Source of the DNA: Parendozoicomonas haliclonae
GTDB lineage: Bacteria > Pseudomonadota > Gammaproteobacteria > Pseudomonadales > Endozoicomonadaceae
Reading direction: 5' to 3'
Assembly: GCF_900174585.1 (NCBI RefSeq)
Contig: NZ_FWPT01000002.1
Span: 124,001 to 188,000 of the forward strand
DNA: 64,000 nucleotides
The position numbers and the translations under genes were made by a program. The notes under the pieces were generated by a model, which saw only the letters and a list, made by a program, of their open reading frames with translations, searched no databases and was not told the origin of the DNA. Below are positions 34,521 through 42,955 of the stretch, piece by piece (position 1 is the first letter of the stretch; each line of letters starts with the position of its first letter).

Positions 34521-36797
34521 TCAGTTGATTTCCGAACGACCGCCAAGGACCTTATCCAGTCCGCGACGGCGCAAAGCCAGCTCCATGGCACTGCGAATCA
34601 CCCGGGGATTATCCATCTCCAGTACTTCATCCAGCAGCACCTTGGCATCGGTCAGAGGAATATTACGCAAAGCCCACTTCACCCGTGGCAGGTTGGTGGC
34701 ATTCATGGACAACACATCAAAGCCCATGGCCATCAACAACACGGCAGCGGATGGATCACCGGCCATTTCTCCACAAATGGAAACCGGCTTACCTTCCAGA
34801 TGGGCATCGGTCACTACCTTATGCAGGGCATGCAATACAGCAGGATGGTAAGGCTGATAAAGATCGGCAACACGAGGATTATTACGATCAACCGCAAGAA
34901 TATATTGGGTCAGGTCATTACTGCCGATGGAGAGAAAGTCTACACGGCGGGCAAACTCCCGCACCTGATACACCGCAGCCGGCACTTCGATCATGACGCC
35001 TACCGGCGGCAGCTGAATATTCACGCCTTCACTTAACACTTCGTGGTAAGCACGATGAATCAGATAAAGCGCTTCTTCGACCTCCGGCACACCGGAGATC
35101 ATCGGCAGCATGATCCGCAGATTATCCAGCCCTTCGCTGGCCTTAAGCATGGCGCGAATTTGTACCAGGAAAATTTCCGGATGATCGAGGGTCACTCGAA
35201 TGCCCCGCCAGCCAAGGAACGGATTCTCTTCCTTGATCGGGAAGTAACCCAGTGATTTATCACCACCAATATCCAGCGTACGAATGGTGACCGGACGGGG
35301 AGCAAAACTCTTCAGTTGCTCCCGATAAATATCTTCCTGCTCTTTCTCACTGGGGAACCGTTCCCGGATCATAAAGGGCACTTCGGTGCGATAAAGGCCC
35401 ACACCTTCAGCACCATGATCCAGCGAGCGAATGGCATCCGTCATCAGTCCGGTATTTACCCAGAGTGGCAGGCGGTAATGGTCAGGCGTGATGCAGGGTT
35501 CGTCTTTTAGGCTTTCCAACCCTTCAACAAAAGCCAGCTCTTCATCAATCAGGCTGCGGTACTGATTGATCAGTTCCGGTGCCGGAGAAACATAAACCCG
35601 CCCGAGGTTGCCATCAACAATCAGCTCCCGGTTAGCCATCCGATCCCAGGGCAGGTCTACGGCCCCCATAACAGTCGGTGCGCCCATCGCCCGGGCCAGA
35701 ATCGCCACATGGGAGTTACCGGAGCCTTGCACGGAAACCAGCCCCGCCAGCTTTTCCCTGGGTACTTCACCCAACACCGAGGGTGTCAGCTCCTCACTGA
35801 TCACAATGGCATTGTCGGGCCAGGCAACATCATCCTGCTGCTGTTGTTGCAACGCCGCGAGAACACGACGACCCAGATCACGAACATCGGTGGCCCGTTC
35901 CCGCAGGTAAGGGTCATCCATCATTTCAAAATGGCGGACATGCTCAAGAATCACCGCCTTCAACGCACCCTGAGCCCACTGCCCTTTCCTGATCAGCGCT
36001 TCAATCTCTGCGCCCAGTGCGTTGTCATCCAGCATGCGCAGGTAAACATCAAAGAGCGCCTGTTCCTCCGCCGGAATCTGTCCGGAGAGTTTTTCTGCCG
36101 TGGCACTCATCATCTCCCGCACACTGACCAGCGCCTGACGGAACAGGGTCAGTTCAAGTTCAATATCATCGGTATCTTTTTCAGGAACGGCATTGATATC
36201 TGCGGGGGGAGCAAGAACCACTGCGGTGCCAATCGCAATTCCCGGGGCACCGGCCACACCGATAAACCGGGACTGTCGCGGTCGTTCATGGGCAGATGTG
36301 GGAAAATGCAGAGAACCTGTGGCTTCGGCATGGGCAATCACGCCGGCCAGCTGCGCCGACATGGTGACCAGAAAGGATTCTTCGCTTTCGTCAAAGCGCC
36401 GCTGCTTGGTCTGCTGGATAACCAACACACCCAGAAGGCGACGATGATGAATAATAGGAGCACCGAGGAAAGAGCGATAACGCTCTTCCCCGGTCTCTTT
36501 GAGATAACGGAATTTCGGATGCGAAGCAGCATCTTCCAGGTTGATAGGCTCTTCCCGAAGACCCACCTGACCGACCAGACCTTCGGAGCGGCCCAGAGTG
36601 ACCCGCCCCACTGCCTGCCGGTTCAGGCCTTCCGAGGCCATCAGCGTATAACGGTTGGTATCTTCGTTGTACAGGTAAACGGAACACACATCGGAGCACA
36701 TCGCCACACTCACACTGCGAACAATAACATCCAGTGCAGTCTGGAGGTCCCTTGCGGCCCCGACTTCCTGGACGATTCTTCGCAACGTGCTCAGCAT
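34521..36797 (-). CDS. ptsP: phosphoenolpyruvate-protein phosphotransferase PtsP (nitrogen PTS enzyme I)
   Basis: First enzyme of the nitrogen-related phosphotransferase system; it autophosphorylates from PEP and passes phosphate to NPr. The 758-residue protein has an N-terminal GAF domain (about residues 15-155, LGAPIIHHRRLLGVLVIQQ), the enzyme I N-domain, the active-site histidine His363 in GSGNSHVAILARAMGAPTVMG (shown in parts), and the PEP-utilising barrel with NPFLGWRGIRVTL and SIGSNDLTQYILAVDR. The GAF domain distinguishes it from carbohydrate-PTS enzyme I. It follows rppH after 63 bases on the same strand, the gene order known from E. coli and pseudomonads. Confidence 0.95.
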   Translation of the reverse strand: MLSTLRRIVQEVGAARDLQTALDVIVRSVSVAMCSDVCSVYLYNEDTNRYTLMASEGLNRQAVGRVTLGRSEGLVGQVGLREEPINLEDAASHPKFRYLKETGEERYRSFLGAPIIHHRRLLGVLVIQQTKQRRFDESEESFLVTMSAQLAGVIAHAEATGSLHFPTSAHERPRQSRFIGVAGAPGIAIGTAVVLAPPADINAVPEKDTDDIELELTLFRQALVSVREMMSATAEKLSGQIPAEEQALFDVYLRMLDDNALGAEIEALIRKGQWAQGALKAVILEHVRHFEMMDDPYLRERATDVRDLGRRVLAALQQQQQDDVAWPDNAIVISEELTPSVLGEVPREKLAGLVSVQGSGNSHVAILARAMGAPTVMGAVDLPWDRMANRELIVDGNLGRVYVSPAPELINQYRSLIDEELAFVEGLESLKDEPCITPDHYRLPLWVNTGLMTDAIRSLDHGAEGVGLYRTEVPFMIRERFPSEKEQEDIYREQLKSFAPRPVTIRTLDIGGDKSLGYFPIKEENPFLGWRGIRVTLDHPEIFLVQIRAMLKASEGLDNLRIMLPMISGVPEVEEALYLIHRAYHEVLSEGVNIQLPPVGVMIEVPAAVYQVREFARRVDFLSIGSNDLTQYILAVDRNNPRVADLYQPYHPAVLHALHKVVTDAHLEGKPVSICGEMAGDPSAAVLLMAMGFDVLSMNATNLPRVKWALRNIPLTDAKVLLDEVLEMDNPRVIRSAMELALRRRGLDKVLGGRSEIN

Positions 36798-36860
36798 GCT
36801 CTGCTATCCCCGATTCCAAAACTCCCTGTACAGACTTTCGTCCGGGATTCTGACTGGCCG

Positions 36861-37385
36861 TTACTGGTAACTGCCATCAGTCTCCGTACCCGCGTCTTCC
36901 CCCGGCTTTCTCAGCTGAGGAACCCGGGGAGCCAGTTCTTTCATGGCCCGACGATACACATCCCGTTTAAAGGTGACGACCTGCCCGACCGGAAACCAGT
37001 AGCTGACCCAGCGCCAGCTATCGAACTCCGGTGAGGACGAAAGATTTACCCGTACCCGTTCATCAGGACTGAGCAGCTGCAGCAAGAACCACTTCTGCTT
37101 TTGTCCGATACACAGCGGTCGGCTGTCCTTGCGGATCAGCCTCCGCGGGAGCCTGTAGCGCAACCAGCCCCGGGTGCAGGCAAGTATCCTGACATCCTCC
37201 GGTTCCAGTCCTATCTCTTCATAAAGCTCCCGGTACATGGCTTCTTCCGGTGACTCGTCACCATTTATACCACCCTGGGGAAACTGCCACGCATCCTGTC
37301 CGATCCGCTTGGCCCACAGCACCTGTCCCCGCTGATTAGCGAGGATGATGCCGACGTTTGGGCGGAATCCATCAGAATCGATCAC
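36861..37385 (-). CDS. rppH: RNA pyrophosphohydrolase RppH
   Basis: Nudix hydrolase that removes pyrophosphate (or converts the 5' triphosphate to monophosphate) from mRNA and triggers RNase E decay. The start is GTG at 37385, giving [17 protein letters not shown] at the N-terminus exactly where RppH proteins begin; the frame extends upstream to 37460 but that part is unlike the family. The Nudix box is [23 protein letters not shown] (residues about 38-60, given by its parts GGINGDE, REL, YEE), preceded by QDAWQFPQ. Length (174) matches E. coli RppH. Cotranscribed with ptsP. Confidence 0.93.
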   Translation of the reverse strand: MIDSDGFRPNVGIILANQRGQVLWAKRIGQDAWQFPQGGINGDESPEEAMYRELYEEIGLEPEDVRILACTRGWLRYRLPRRLIRKDSRPLCIGQKQKWFLLQLLSPDERVRVNLSSSPEFDSWRWVSYWFPVGQVVTFKRDVYRRAMKELAPRVPQLRKPGEDAGTETDGSYQ

Positions 37386-37692
37386 GTGGTTGCCCTGGCA
37401 AAGTCTATTACCTGCATTGTTCCACAAGGGTGGGACTTCGGCAAACCACGAATAGCTCAATTAAAAAAATGCGGCACTATTTTTGCTGCTTTTTGTTTAC
37501 AGATTAATGTCTGCACTCTTGCTGACATTATCCCGCCCCCCAGAAGACCCGATAACTATAGCCAGCATTTCCCTGCTCATGCATTTGATTTGAGCGGATT
37601 CTGCCAAAGCAACTCTGGTGACAAAGGTGTGCCGCCGCTATGATGGCCAACACAAACTACCCAACAATAATTATTTCCCCGGGGAGCACCAG
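37386..37692. other. divergent intergenic region rppH / HAD gene
   Basis: A 307-base region between the divergent rppH and HAD hydrolase genes. It contains part of the open frames upstream of both chosen GTG starts, which I regard as noncoding. AT-rich tracts near 37465-37500 could contain promoters, but no convincing -35/-10 pair or operator was found. Confidence 0.4.
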
Positions 37693-38352
37693 GTGACCGT
37701 TGCCATTTTTGATCTCGACCACACACTGATTGATACCGACAGCGATCATGCCTGGGGCGAATTTCTGGTTGAAAAGAAACTGGTCGACAGCGATGTGTTC
37801 CAGAAGGCCAATGAATATTTCTATCAGCAATACAAACAGGGCACGTTGAATCTCGATGAGTATCTGGACTTTGCCCTTAAGCCTCTGACAGAACATGAGC
37901 CGGAAAACCTGTACCAGCTCCGGGAGGAATTTGTTGCCGAGCGCATGAAGCCATTAATAAAGCCTAAGGTCGCTGCACTGCTGCAAAAGCATCGCGAGCT
38001 TGGTCATGCCCTGCTGGTGATTACCGCAACCAATCGCTTTGTTGTGGAACCGATTATTGCAGCCATTGGCATTGAGGACTTTCTGGCCATCGATCTGGAA
38101 ATGAAAGACGGACGCTATACCGGTCGCCCATCCGGCATCCCCAGTTTCCGGGAAGGAAAGATCACCCGCTTCCAGCAATGGCTGGATAACAATCCCGGCC
38201 ACGATTTTGAGTCGGCCTGGTTCTACAGCGATTCCATGAACGATCTGCCGCTGCTGGAGAAGGTTGGCAACCCGGTCGTGGTCGATGGTGATGAGCGTCT
38301 TATCAAGACAGCACAGGAACGGAACTGGCCCGTCACATCCCTGAAACAGTAA
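37693..38352 (+). CDS. HAD-IB family phosphatase (SerB-like)
   Basis: A 219-residue HAD-superfamily subfamily IB hydrolase. Motif I is VAIFDLDHTLIDTD (nucleophile Asp in DLD), motif II VITATNRF, and motifs III/IV lie at REGKITRFQQW and YSDSMNDLPLLE. The helical cap (about residues 20-85) is of the type found in SerB and related phosphatases. The substrate is unknown. GTG 37693 is chosen because GGGGAG lies six bases before it and the family N-terminus begins at MTVAIFDLDHTL-like sequence; the longer frame from 37618 is unlikely. It is divergent from rppH-ptsP, an arrangement also found in pseudomonads. Confidence 0.88.
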   Translation: MTVAIFDLDHTLIDTDSDHAWGEFLVEKKLVDSDVFQKANEYFYQQYKQGTLNLDEYLDFALKPLTEHEPENLYQLREEFVAERMKPLIKPKVAALLQKHRELGHALLVITATNRFVVEPIIAAIGIEDFLAIDLEMKDGRYTGRPSGIPSFREGKITRFQQWLDNNPGHDFESAWFYSDSMNDLPLLEKVGNPVVVDGDERLIKTAQERNWPVTSLKQ

Positions 38353-38393
38353 GTCACAAAGCCCCAACCCACCTGAAAGACATAGGCAACAAA

Positions 38394-38431
38394 ACGACCG
38401 GAATCCGTAACAATTTTCAACGTCCGGTCGT
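38394..38431. repeat. inverted repeat upstream of orphan membrane protein gene
   Basis: Arms ACGACCGGA (38394-38402) and TCCGGTCGT (38423-38431) are exact complements with a 20-base loop. The element lies between the HAD gene and the orphan gene starting at 38480. The loop is long for a terminator and no T-tract follows, so it may be an operator or simple leftover dyad. Confidence 0.4.
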
Positions 38432-38479
38432 ATGCCCTGACCTATACTCATCAGCCATTTCAGGCTGGTGAGCTTCCCC

Positions 38480-39265
38480 ATGTTCAACTGCTCTCAACGG
38501 TTTTTTGCAAAAAGGCTTTCGACAGGTCTTCTGGCCGTGGCACTTGGCATTGCCACCGCCTCCCATGCACAGATTGATGCTGCTTCTGCGCCGGTGCCAG
38601 TCATCGCTGCTAAGCCGGCTCAATCAGCTTCCCAACAGCAAACAGCTGTTAAGCCTGTTACAACCGTAACGGAGGAGATGGTGCTACAGGAGATAGATAG
38701 CATCAGACGGCAGCTGGACGATCTGACCGGTCAGGAACGCATTTCCGTCGCCACCCAAACCGCTGCAGGCGCAGTACTGGCAACTATCGCTTATGGCGTG
38801 GCTCACGCTCAGCTGGTGTGGCTGTTTAATCCCTCGTTCTATAAGGTCTTTGCAGTTGTCCCCGGCCCCAGCTGGATCAATGCCATATTGCGAGGAATTA
38901 TGGACAGCCTGATTCCAGGTATCGGCCTCGGCGCAGTATTGGCAACAGCCAACACTCTGCCTTATTCCATCCCGGCTCTGGATCCGGAAACTCTGATTGA
39001 GCCTGCAGGTATGGCCGTGGTCTCAGCACTCGGGCTCTCCATGCTAGGCGCGAGCATGTTTCCATTCCCTTGCTGCACCAGCTTTGGATCTCGCATGTTT
39101 AACTCGGCTCTTTCTTTCTCGGGTCCGTTAACTGCATTGGGACTGTTCTCTTACATTTTGAGCAACCGTCAGGAACTGCTGGAAGAGAAGCTGTCACTGA
39201 AAAGTCAGTTAAAGGATGCCAGAGATACGCTGGCAAACCTGAGGGCAGCCGGAAAGAATATGTAA
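38480..39265 (+). CDS. orphan exported membrane protein
   Basis: Not recognised; 261 residues. A signal peptide (KRLSTGLLAVALGIATASHAQ) is followed by an Ala/Gln/Pro-rich linker, a short helix (EIDSIRRQLDDLTG), three or four hydrophobic segments between about 85 and 225 (for example AAGAVLATIAYGVAHAQLVW, LIPGIGLGAVLATANTL, AVVSALGLSMLGASMF), a CC pair, and a C-terminal charged helix LEEKLSLKSQLKDARDTLAN that may form a coiled coil. ATG 38480 is preceded by GGTGAG at spacing 7, better than GTG 38468. It stands alone and is closed by a strong terminator. Confidence 0.65.
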   Translation: MFNCSQRFFAKRLSTGLLAVALGIATASHAQIDAASAPVPVIAAKPAQSASQQQTAVKPVTTVTEEMVLQEIDSIRRQLDDLTGQERISVATQTAAGAVLATIAYGVAHAQLVWLFNPSFYKVFAVVPGPSWINAILRGIMDSLIPGIGLGAVLATANTLPYSIPALDPETLIEPAGMAVVSALGLSMLGASMFPFPCCTSFGSRMFNSALSFSGPLTALGLFSYILSNRQELLEEKLSLKSQLKDARDTLANLRAAGKNM

Positions 39266-39294
39266 GCCAAACAGAGCCAGCGGGACATCTACGT

Positions 39295-39333
39295 AAAGCC
39301 CATCTGATATCGACAGATGGGCTTTTTGTTTTT
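39295..39333 (+). terminator. rho-independent terminator of the orphan membrane protein gene
   Basis: The 12-bp arms AAAGCCCATCTG (39295-39306) and CAGATGGGCTTT (39314-39325) are exact complements with a 7-base loop, followed by TTGTTTTT on the plus strand. It lies 30 bases after the stop of the plus-strand gene and in front of the convergent TPM-PDZ gene. Confidence 0.9.
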
Positions 39334-39356
39334 CTGGGTGATGCAGTAATCAGCTT

Positions 39357-40676
39357 TTAAGGCTGCACCATGGCCAGCTCAAGTCTCTGCCCCTGTCTCT
39401 GAATTGAGAGCTTAAATTTCTCACCACTCTCCAACGCATCCAGTTGGGTAAAGAAGGCTCTTCGATTATCAAGTACCTTACTGTTAAAAGCCGTGATGAT
39501 ATCCCCTTGTTGCAGTCCCGCTGCTTCAGCACGGGAGCCGGGAATAATCCGTGATATCCAGGCCAGTGGTTTTGCCCTGCGATCATCAACAACGGTGAGC
39601 CCCCACGTATAGGAACGATTATTTTTTCGGGGATAACCATTGCGGTCGAGATTCAGATCCGAGAAGCCAAACCAATAGTGATGAAAGGCTTCCCGGTTCA
39701 CCCGCCACTGGTTGTTGGCATTAAAGCGAATCGCATGCTGCATCATGGTTAGATCCAACTTCCAGACATCACCCTCACGGGCCAGAAACCAGGGTGAACA
39801 CTGCCTCTGCTCCACCGGATAACGCATAACACCCAATGTGTGATCATGGTTCAGCATAATATTGGCAGAGCCACAGGATTTATAAGTGTGGGACATGTTT
39901 TTCATCTGAGATGAAGTCACCACCCAGTCTTTCAGCATTTCCTGCGTCTGCGCGGTATAAAATGACAGAGTGGGATTGGTATCCTGGTGCTCCATGGCGC
40001 TCATGTATGCAAGCACAGGATCCTGAGGCTCATTTCTCACCACGAGCGAAAAACTTCGGTTTTGGTAATCCTCTTTTGAAGCACCTTGCCCTAATTGCGC
40101 CTCACTCTGTGCGCCGGCACCGCCACTGCCTTTAACCCAAAGTTCAGAACTGACATCTACGGATACAGCAGCATTCTGGAAACGGTTCACAATAAGTTCT
40201 GTTGTCGCAACGATGCCATCAGCTACACGCATCTTTTGGAAAAAAGGCACCATCTGCTCACTTTCGATATAGGCGACAAAAGCATCCAGCATGATGGGTT
40301 CAAGACTGTAGCCCACTTCCAAGCGAACCTTGTCGGCATCAGGCTGTAAAACTAACAAAAGGCCTTTACCTGCCTGACTGTAATGCCCTACGTCCATAGC
40401 CCGAAACAGGTCTGCAGTTAGAATGGCAATATCATCTTGCCCGGGAATAATGACGATCCGGTAATCCACATCAAACTGTTCCAGCAGCCGAGAATGATAT
40501 TGACCTAAATAATTCTGCTCGCGTTGATCGAGAAGGCCATAGTGATCATCCACGAGTACCGGTGTCTGTTGCAGTTGCCAGGCCCTAACAGCCAATATTC
40601 CAAGCACAACTGCAAACAATAAAACCAGAGCTATAGCCCCAGAGGTCAACCAGTCAGATGTCGAGTTGCGGTGCAT
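39357..40676 (-). CDS. TPM domain protein with C-terminal PDZ domain
   Basis: A 439-residue membrane-anchored envelope protein. A single N-terminal transmembrane segment (IALVLLFAVVLGILAVRAW) precedes a TPM-type domain (about residues 40-155): VDDHYGLLDQREQNYLGQY, VDYRIVIIPG, GKGLLLVLQPDADKVRLEVG. The centre has a calcium/EF-independent beta region, and the last 75 residues form a PDZ domain (ISRIIPGSRAEAAGLQQGDII). TPM proteins are often partners of LemA proteins, and here the ATG at 40676 lies 23 bases inside the upstream lemA gene. ATG 40676 is preceded by AAGGGAAG. Role in envelope stress or photosystem-like repair is not established in bacteria. Confidence 0.8.
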   Translation of the reverse strand: MHRNSTSDWLTSGAIALVLLFAVVLGILAVRAWQLQQTPVLVDDHYGLLDQREQNYLGQYHSRLLEQFDVDYRIVIIPGQDDIAILTADLFRAMDVGHYSQAGKGLLLVLQPDADKVRLEVGYSLEPIMLDAFVAYIESEQMVPFFQKMRVADGIVATTELIVNRFQNAAVSVDVSSELWVKGSGGAGAQSEAQLGQGASKEDYQNRSFSLVVRNEPQDPVLAYMSAMEHQDTNPTLSFYTAQTQEMLKDWVVTSSQMKNMSHTYKSCGSANIMLNHDHTLGVMRYPVEQRQCSPWFLAREGDVWKLDLTMMQHAIRFNANNQWRVNREAFHHYWFGFSDLNLDRNGYPRKNNRSYTWGLTVVDDRRAKPLAWISRIIPGSRAEAAGLQQGDIITAFNSKVLDNRRAFFTQLDALESGEKFKLSIQRQGQRLELAMVQP

Positions 40677-41286
40677 GCCGACTTCCCTTTTCAGCCTTGA
40701 AGTAAACACCGGGAGTAAAATCGCCCAAACGGGCCAGCAGAAAACCCGGAAAGCCTTTCAGGGTTGCGTTGTAAGTTTTCACTTCACGATTAAAACGAAC
40801 GCGGGCAATGTTGATCCGGTTTTCAGTTCCTTCCAGCTGAGCCTGTAAAGCCAGAAAATTTTCCGAGGCTGTCAGTAATGGGTAACTTTCTGCCACTGCA
40901 AAAACATGGTTCAGGGCACGATCTACCGATTGCTGTTGTTCGGCCAATTGCTGCACACCATCACTGTTCTTCCAGCTGATGGGCTGAGCTTTATTATTTT
41001 CCAGCATCTTGGAGAGTTCAGAGACCTGAGCGAGGGAGTCAGTTAATGCCCGCTGGGCCGTCACGTTCACCAGAACGGTTTGTTCATGGTCGGCACTGGC
41101 ACGAACGGTTTTGACCAGAGCCGGGATCAGATCAGCCCGACGCTGATACTGACTTTCCACCTGCGCCCAGGCCTCATCAACAGATTCCTGTTCTTCAATC
41201 AGGTTATTCCACTGCCAACCAGTAAAAGTAAACGCCGTGATCATCGACAGGACCAGCAGCCCTGCAAACCAGGAGAGAAACTTCAT
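40654..41286 (-). CDS. LemA family protein
   Basis: A 210-residue inner-membrane protein of the LemA family. One N-terminal transmembrane segment (WFAGLLVLSMITAFTFTGW) is followed by a long helical bundle with the signature NNLIEEQESVDEAWAQVESQYQRRADLIPALVKT (described as residues about 27-60) and RVRFNREVKTYNATLKGFPG near residue 165. LemA proteins have no known enzymatic activity; they often sit next to a TPM-domain gene, as here, and the TPM gene starts within the last 23 bases of lemA, so the pair is translationally coupled. Preceded by 120 bases without a gene. Confidence 0.92.
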   Translation of the reverse strand: MKFLSWFAGLLVLSMITAFTFTGWQWNNLIEEQESVDEAWAQVESQYQRRADLIPALVKTVRASADHEQTVLVNVTAQRALTDSLAQVSELSKMLENNKAQPISWKNSDGVQQLAEQQQSVDRALNHVFAVAESYPLLTASENFLALQAQLEGTENRINIARVRFNREVKTYNATLKGFPGFLLARLGDFTPGVYFKAEKGSRHAPQLDI

Positions 41287-41406
41287 AAAGTGGCTCCTTG
41301 CCGCTTTTTATTATTTTTCTACCGGGTAACAGCCTCCATACCCTGTGTACAATCAATTGGAACATATATCCGGATAAGCACCCACTCACCCGAATAACGG
41401 GCGTAC

Positions 41407-41976
41407 TCAGGCGACTTCGATTTCTCGCTCAAGCACGCTCTGCAGTACAGCTTCGATGCTGCGCAGACCTTCGGTGGCCTGCTCCTGTTTTTTGGCCGCT
41501 TCGTCATACCGGCGCAGCGCGATAACATCATCCAGATCCTTGCGGCAACTGAACTCCGAGACCTCATCAGTACTCATTACACCGCCCTGCCAGTGCAGGG
41601 TTTCCTTGCTGGCTTCCGAAAGCTGATCGTAATAACCCGGCTCCATGGCACAAAGATAGCGTTTGGCCTGTACATGGCTGGCCACCAGTGTTGCTACCCG
41701 CTCAGGAAAGCCCAAGCTGCGGAGATAGTCTGCGCCCAAAAGATCGTGAGCCATGGTGCCATAGTCACCCATAGGTGCCGCGCCCTCAATTTCCAGCAGA
41801 TGGCCAACATCATGCAGGAAGGCGGCCGCAACAACCTCATTATCACGACCCTCGGCAATAGCCAGATCTGCAGCCTGCAGGGCGTGATCAAGCTGGGAGA
41901 TATCTTCTCCGTAGCTTTCCGCCCCATGATGGCGATAAAGGTCGATAATTCGGGCTATTGCTCTTTTGCTTTCCAT
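41407..41976 (-). CDS. HD domain protein, PhnZ-like di-iron oxygenase candidate
   Basis: A 189-residue protein of the HD superfamily with the set of residues seen in the phosphonate-degradation HD oxygenases (PhnZ type): ESYGEDISQLDHALQAA (Tyr22, Glu24, His31), AAFLHDVGH (His55, Asp56, His59), MAHDLLGADYL (His77), ASHVQAKRY (His101, Lys105) and RRYDEAAK (Asp158 region). PhnZ cleaves 2-amino-1-hydroxyethylphosphonate with O2. The spacing Y-x-E here is one short of the usual form as I remember it, and no phn gene is nearby, so the substrate remains open. It is 51 bases downstream of tcdA on the same strand. Confidence 0.72.
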   Translation of the reverse strand: MESKRAIARIIDLYRHHGAESYGEDISQLDHALQAADLAIAEGRDNEVVAAAFLHDVGHLLEIEGAAPMGDYGTMAHDLLGADYLRSLGFPERVATLVASHVQAKRYLCAMEPGYYDQLSEASKETLHWQGGVMSTDEVSEFSCRKDLDDVIALRRYDEAAKKQEQATEGLRSIEAVLQSVLEREIEVA

Positions 41977-42007
41977 AATACTCTCCAGCCTCTGACGGCT
42001 GTATTAT
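41975..42007 (-). repeat. hairpin enclosing the translation start of the HD gene
   Basis: On the minus strand ATAATAC and GTATTAT form a 7-bp outer stem and AGCC/GGCT a 4-bp inner stem. The Shine-Dalgarno GGAGA lies in the one-sided bulge, and the start codon begins at the base of the outer stem. This lies in the tcdA-HD gap and could affect translation of the downstream gene. Confidence 0.45.
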
Positions 42008-42027
42008 AAGTCTCTGAACCGATGTCC

Positions 42028-42813
42028 TTACCGGTTCATCTTCTGGGTTAGTTTCTCAATGATCCGCGATACCGCAACAAAACCAAAGGTGGCTGTCACC
42101 ATGGTAGCGGCTCCAAAGCCACTGGAACAATCCATCTTCATGGATTCACCTTCGGCACCCGGCTTCTTTTCACAAACACTGCCATCCGGCTGGGGATAAC
42201 GAGCAGCCTCTTCAGAGAACACACACTCGACAGCAAAACGGCGTTTGGTATTTTTGGAAAAGTTATATCGGTAGCGAAGGAAATCCTTTACTTTTTTTGC
42301 CAGCGGATCCTGGAATGTTTTGGTTAAATCTGCCACACGGATTTTCAGAGGGTCAACCAGACCGCCTGCACCTCCCACCGTGATCACAGGAATCTTCTGC
42401 CGCTTGCAGTGAGCAATAATCGCCGCCTTGACCCGAAACGCATCAATAGCGTCCAGAACATAGTCGAAATGCTTGCCCAAATACTCTGCCACATTATCTT
42501 CGGTGACAAAGTCTTCAATTTGATGAACGGTCATATCCGGATTGATCGCCAGCATGCGCTCCGCCATCACCTGGGTCTTGGACTGACCAATCGTCTCTTT
42601 CAGGGCATGAATCTGGCGGTTGGTGTTGGTCACACAGATATCATCCAGATCAATCAGTGTCACCGTCCCCACTCCCGTACGCGCCAGCGCCTCAGCGGCC
42701 CATGAGCCGACACCGCCAATGCCGATCACGCAGATATGGGCATTGTGCAACGCTTCGCTGACCGGCTGCCCATACAGGCGCTGGATGCCACCAAAACGAG
42801 AGGAATAAGACAT
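42028..42813 (-). CDS. tcdA: tRNA threonylcarbamoyladenosine dehydratase TcdA
   Basis: E1-like, ATP-dependent enzyme that converts t6A at position 37 of tRNA to the cyclic form ct6A. The 261-residue protein begins with SSRFGGIQRLYG, has the nucleotide-binding CVIGIGGVGSWAAEALAR, the DLDDICVTNTNRQIHAL motif, and the conserved YVLDAIDAFRVKAAII. The C-terminal GFGAATMVTATFGFVAVSRII is also typical. Divergent from the rhodanese gene, with the HD gene downstream on the same strand. Confidence 0.93.
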   Translation of the reverse strand: MSYSSRFGGIQRLYGQPVSEALHNAHICVIGIGGVGSWAAEALARTGVGTVTLIDLDDICVTNTNRQIHALKETIGQSKTQVMAERMLAINPDMTVHQIEDFVTEDNVAEYLGKHFDYVLDAIDAFRVKAAIIAHCKRQKIPVITVGGAGGLVDPLKIRVADLTKTFQDPLAKKVKDFLRYRYNFSKNTKRRFAVECVFSEEAARYPQPDGSVCEKKPGAEGESMKMDCSSGFGAATMVTATFGFVAVSRIIEKLTQKMNR

Positions 42814-42924
42814 AACAGCAGATACTCAGAGGGATCAAAAGCAGAAAGCCGGTGATTATAACATTTGTGGCGAAGCGTTTTCAGAGTCACAGGAAAAAAC
42901 AGTTTTCTCCAGCAGCTGACTATA

Positions 42925-42947
42925 CTCCTGCAACATTTATGCAGGAG
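42925..42947 (+). repeat. 8-bp hairpin covering the rhodanese ribosome-binding site
   Basis: CTCCTGCA (42925-42932) and TGCAGGAG (42940-42947) are exact complements with a 7-base loop; the right arm holds the GCAGGAG ribosome-binding site of the gene starting at 42956. A possible -10 TATACT (42921-42926) overlaps the left arm, in which case the hairpin would not be fully transcribed. Confidence 0.35.
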
Positions 42948-42955
42948 ACGGCCTG

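Noticed and set aside
42925-42947. Riboswitch-like control of the rhodanese gene
   Set aside because: The left arm overlaps a likely -10 element, so the hairpin is probably not wholly transcribed; kept only as a low-confidence repeat.
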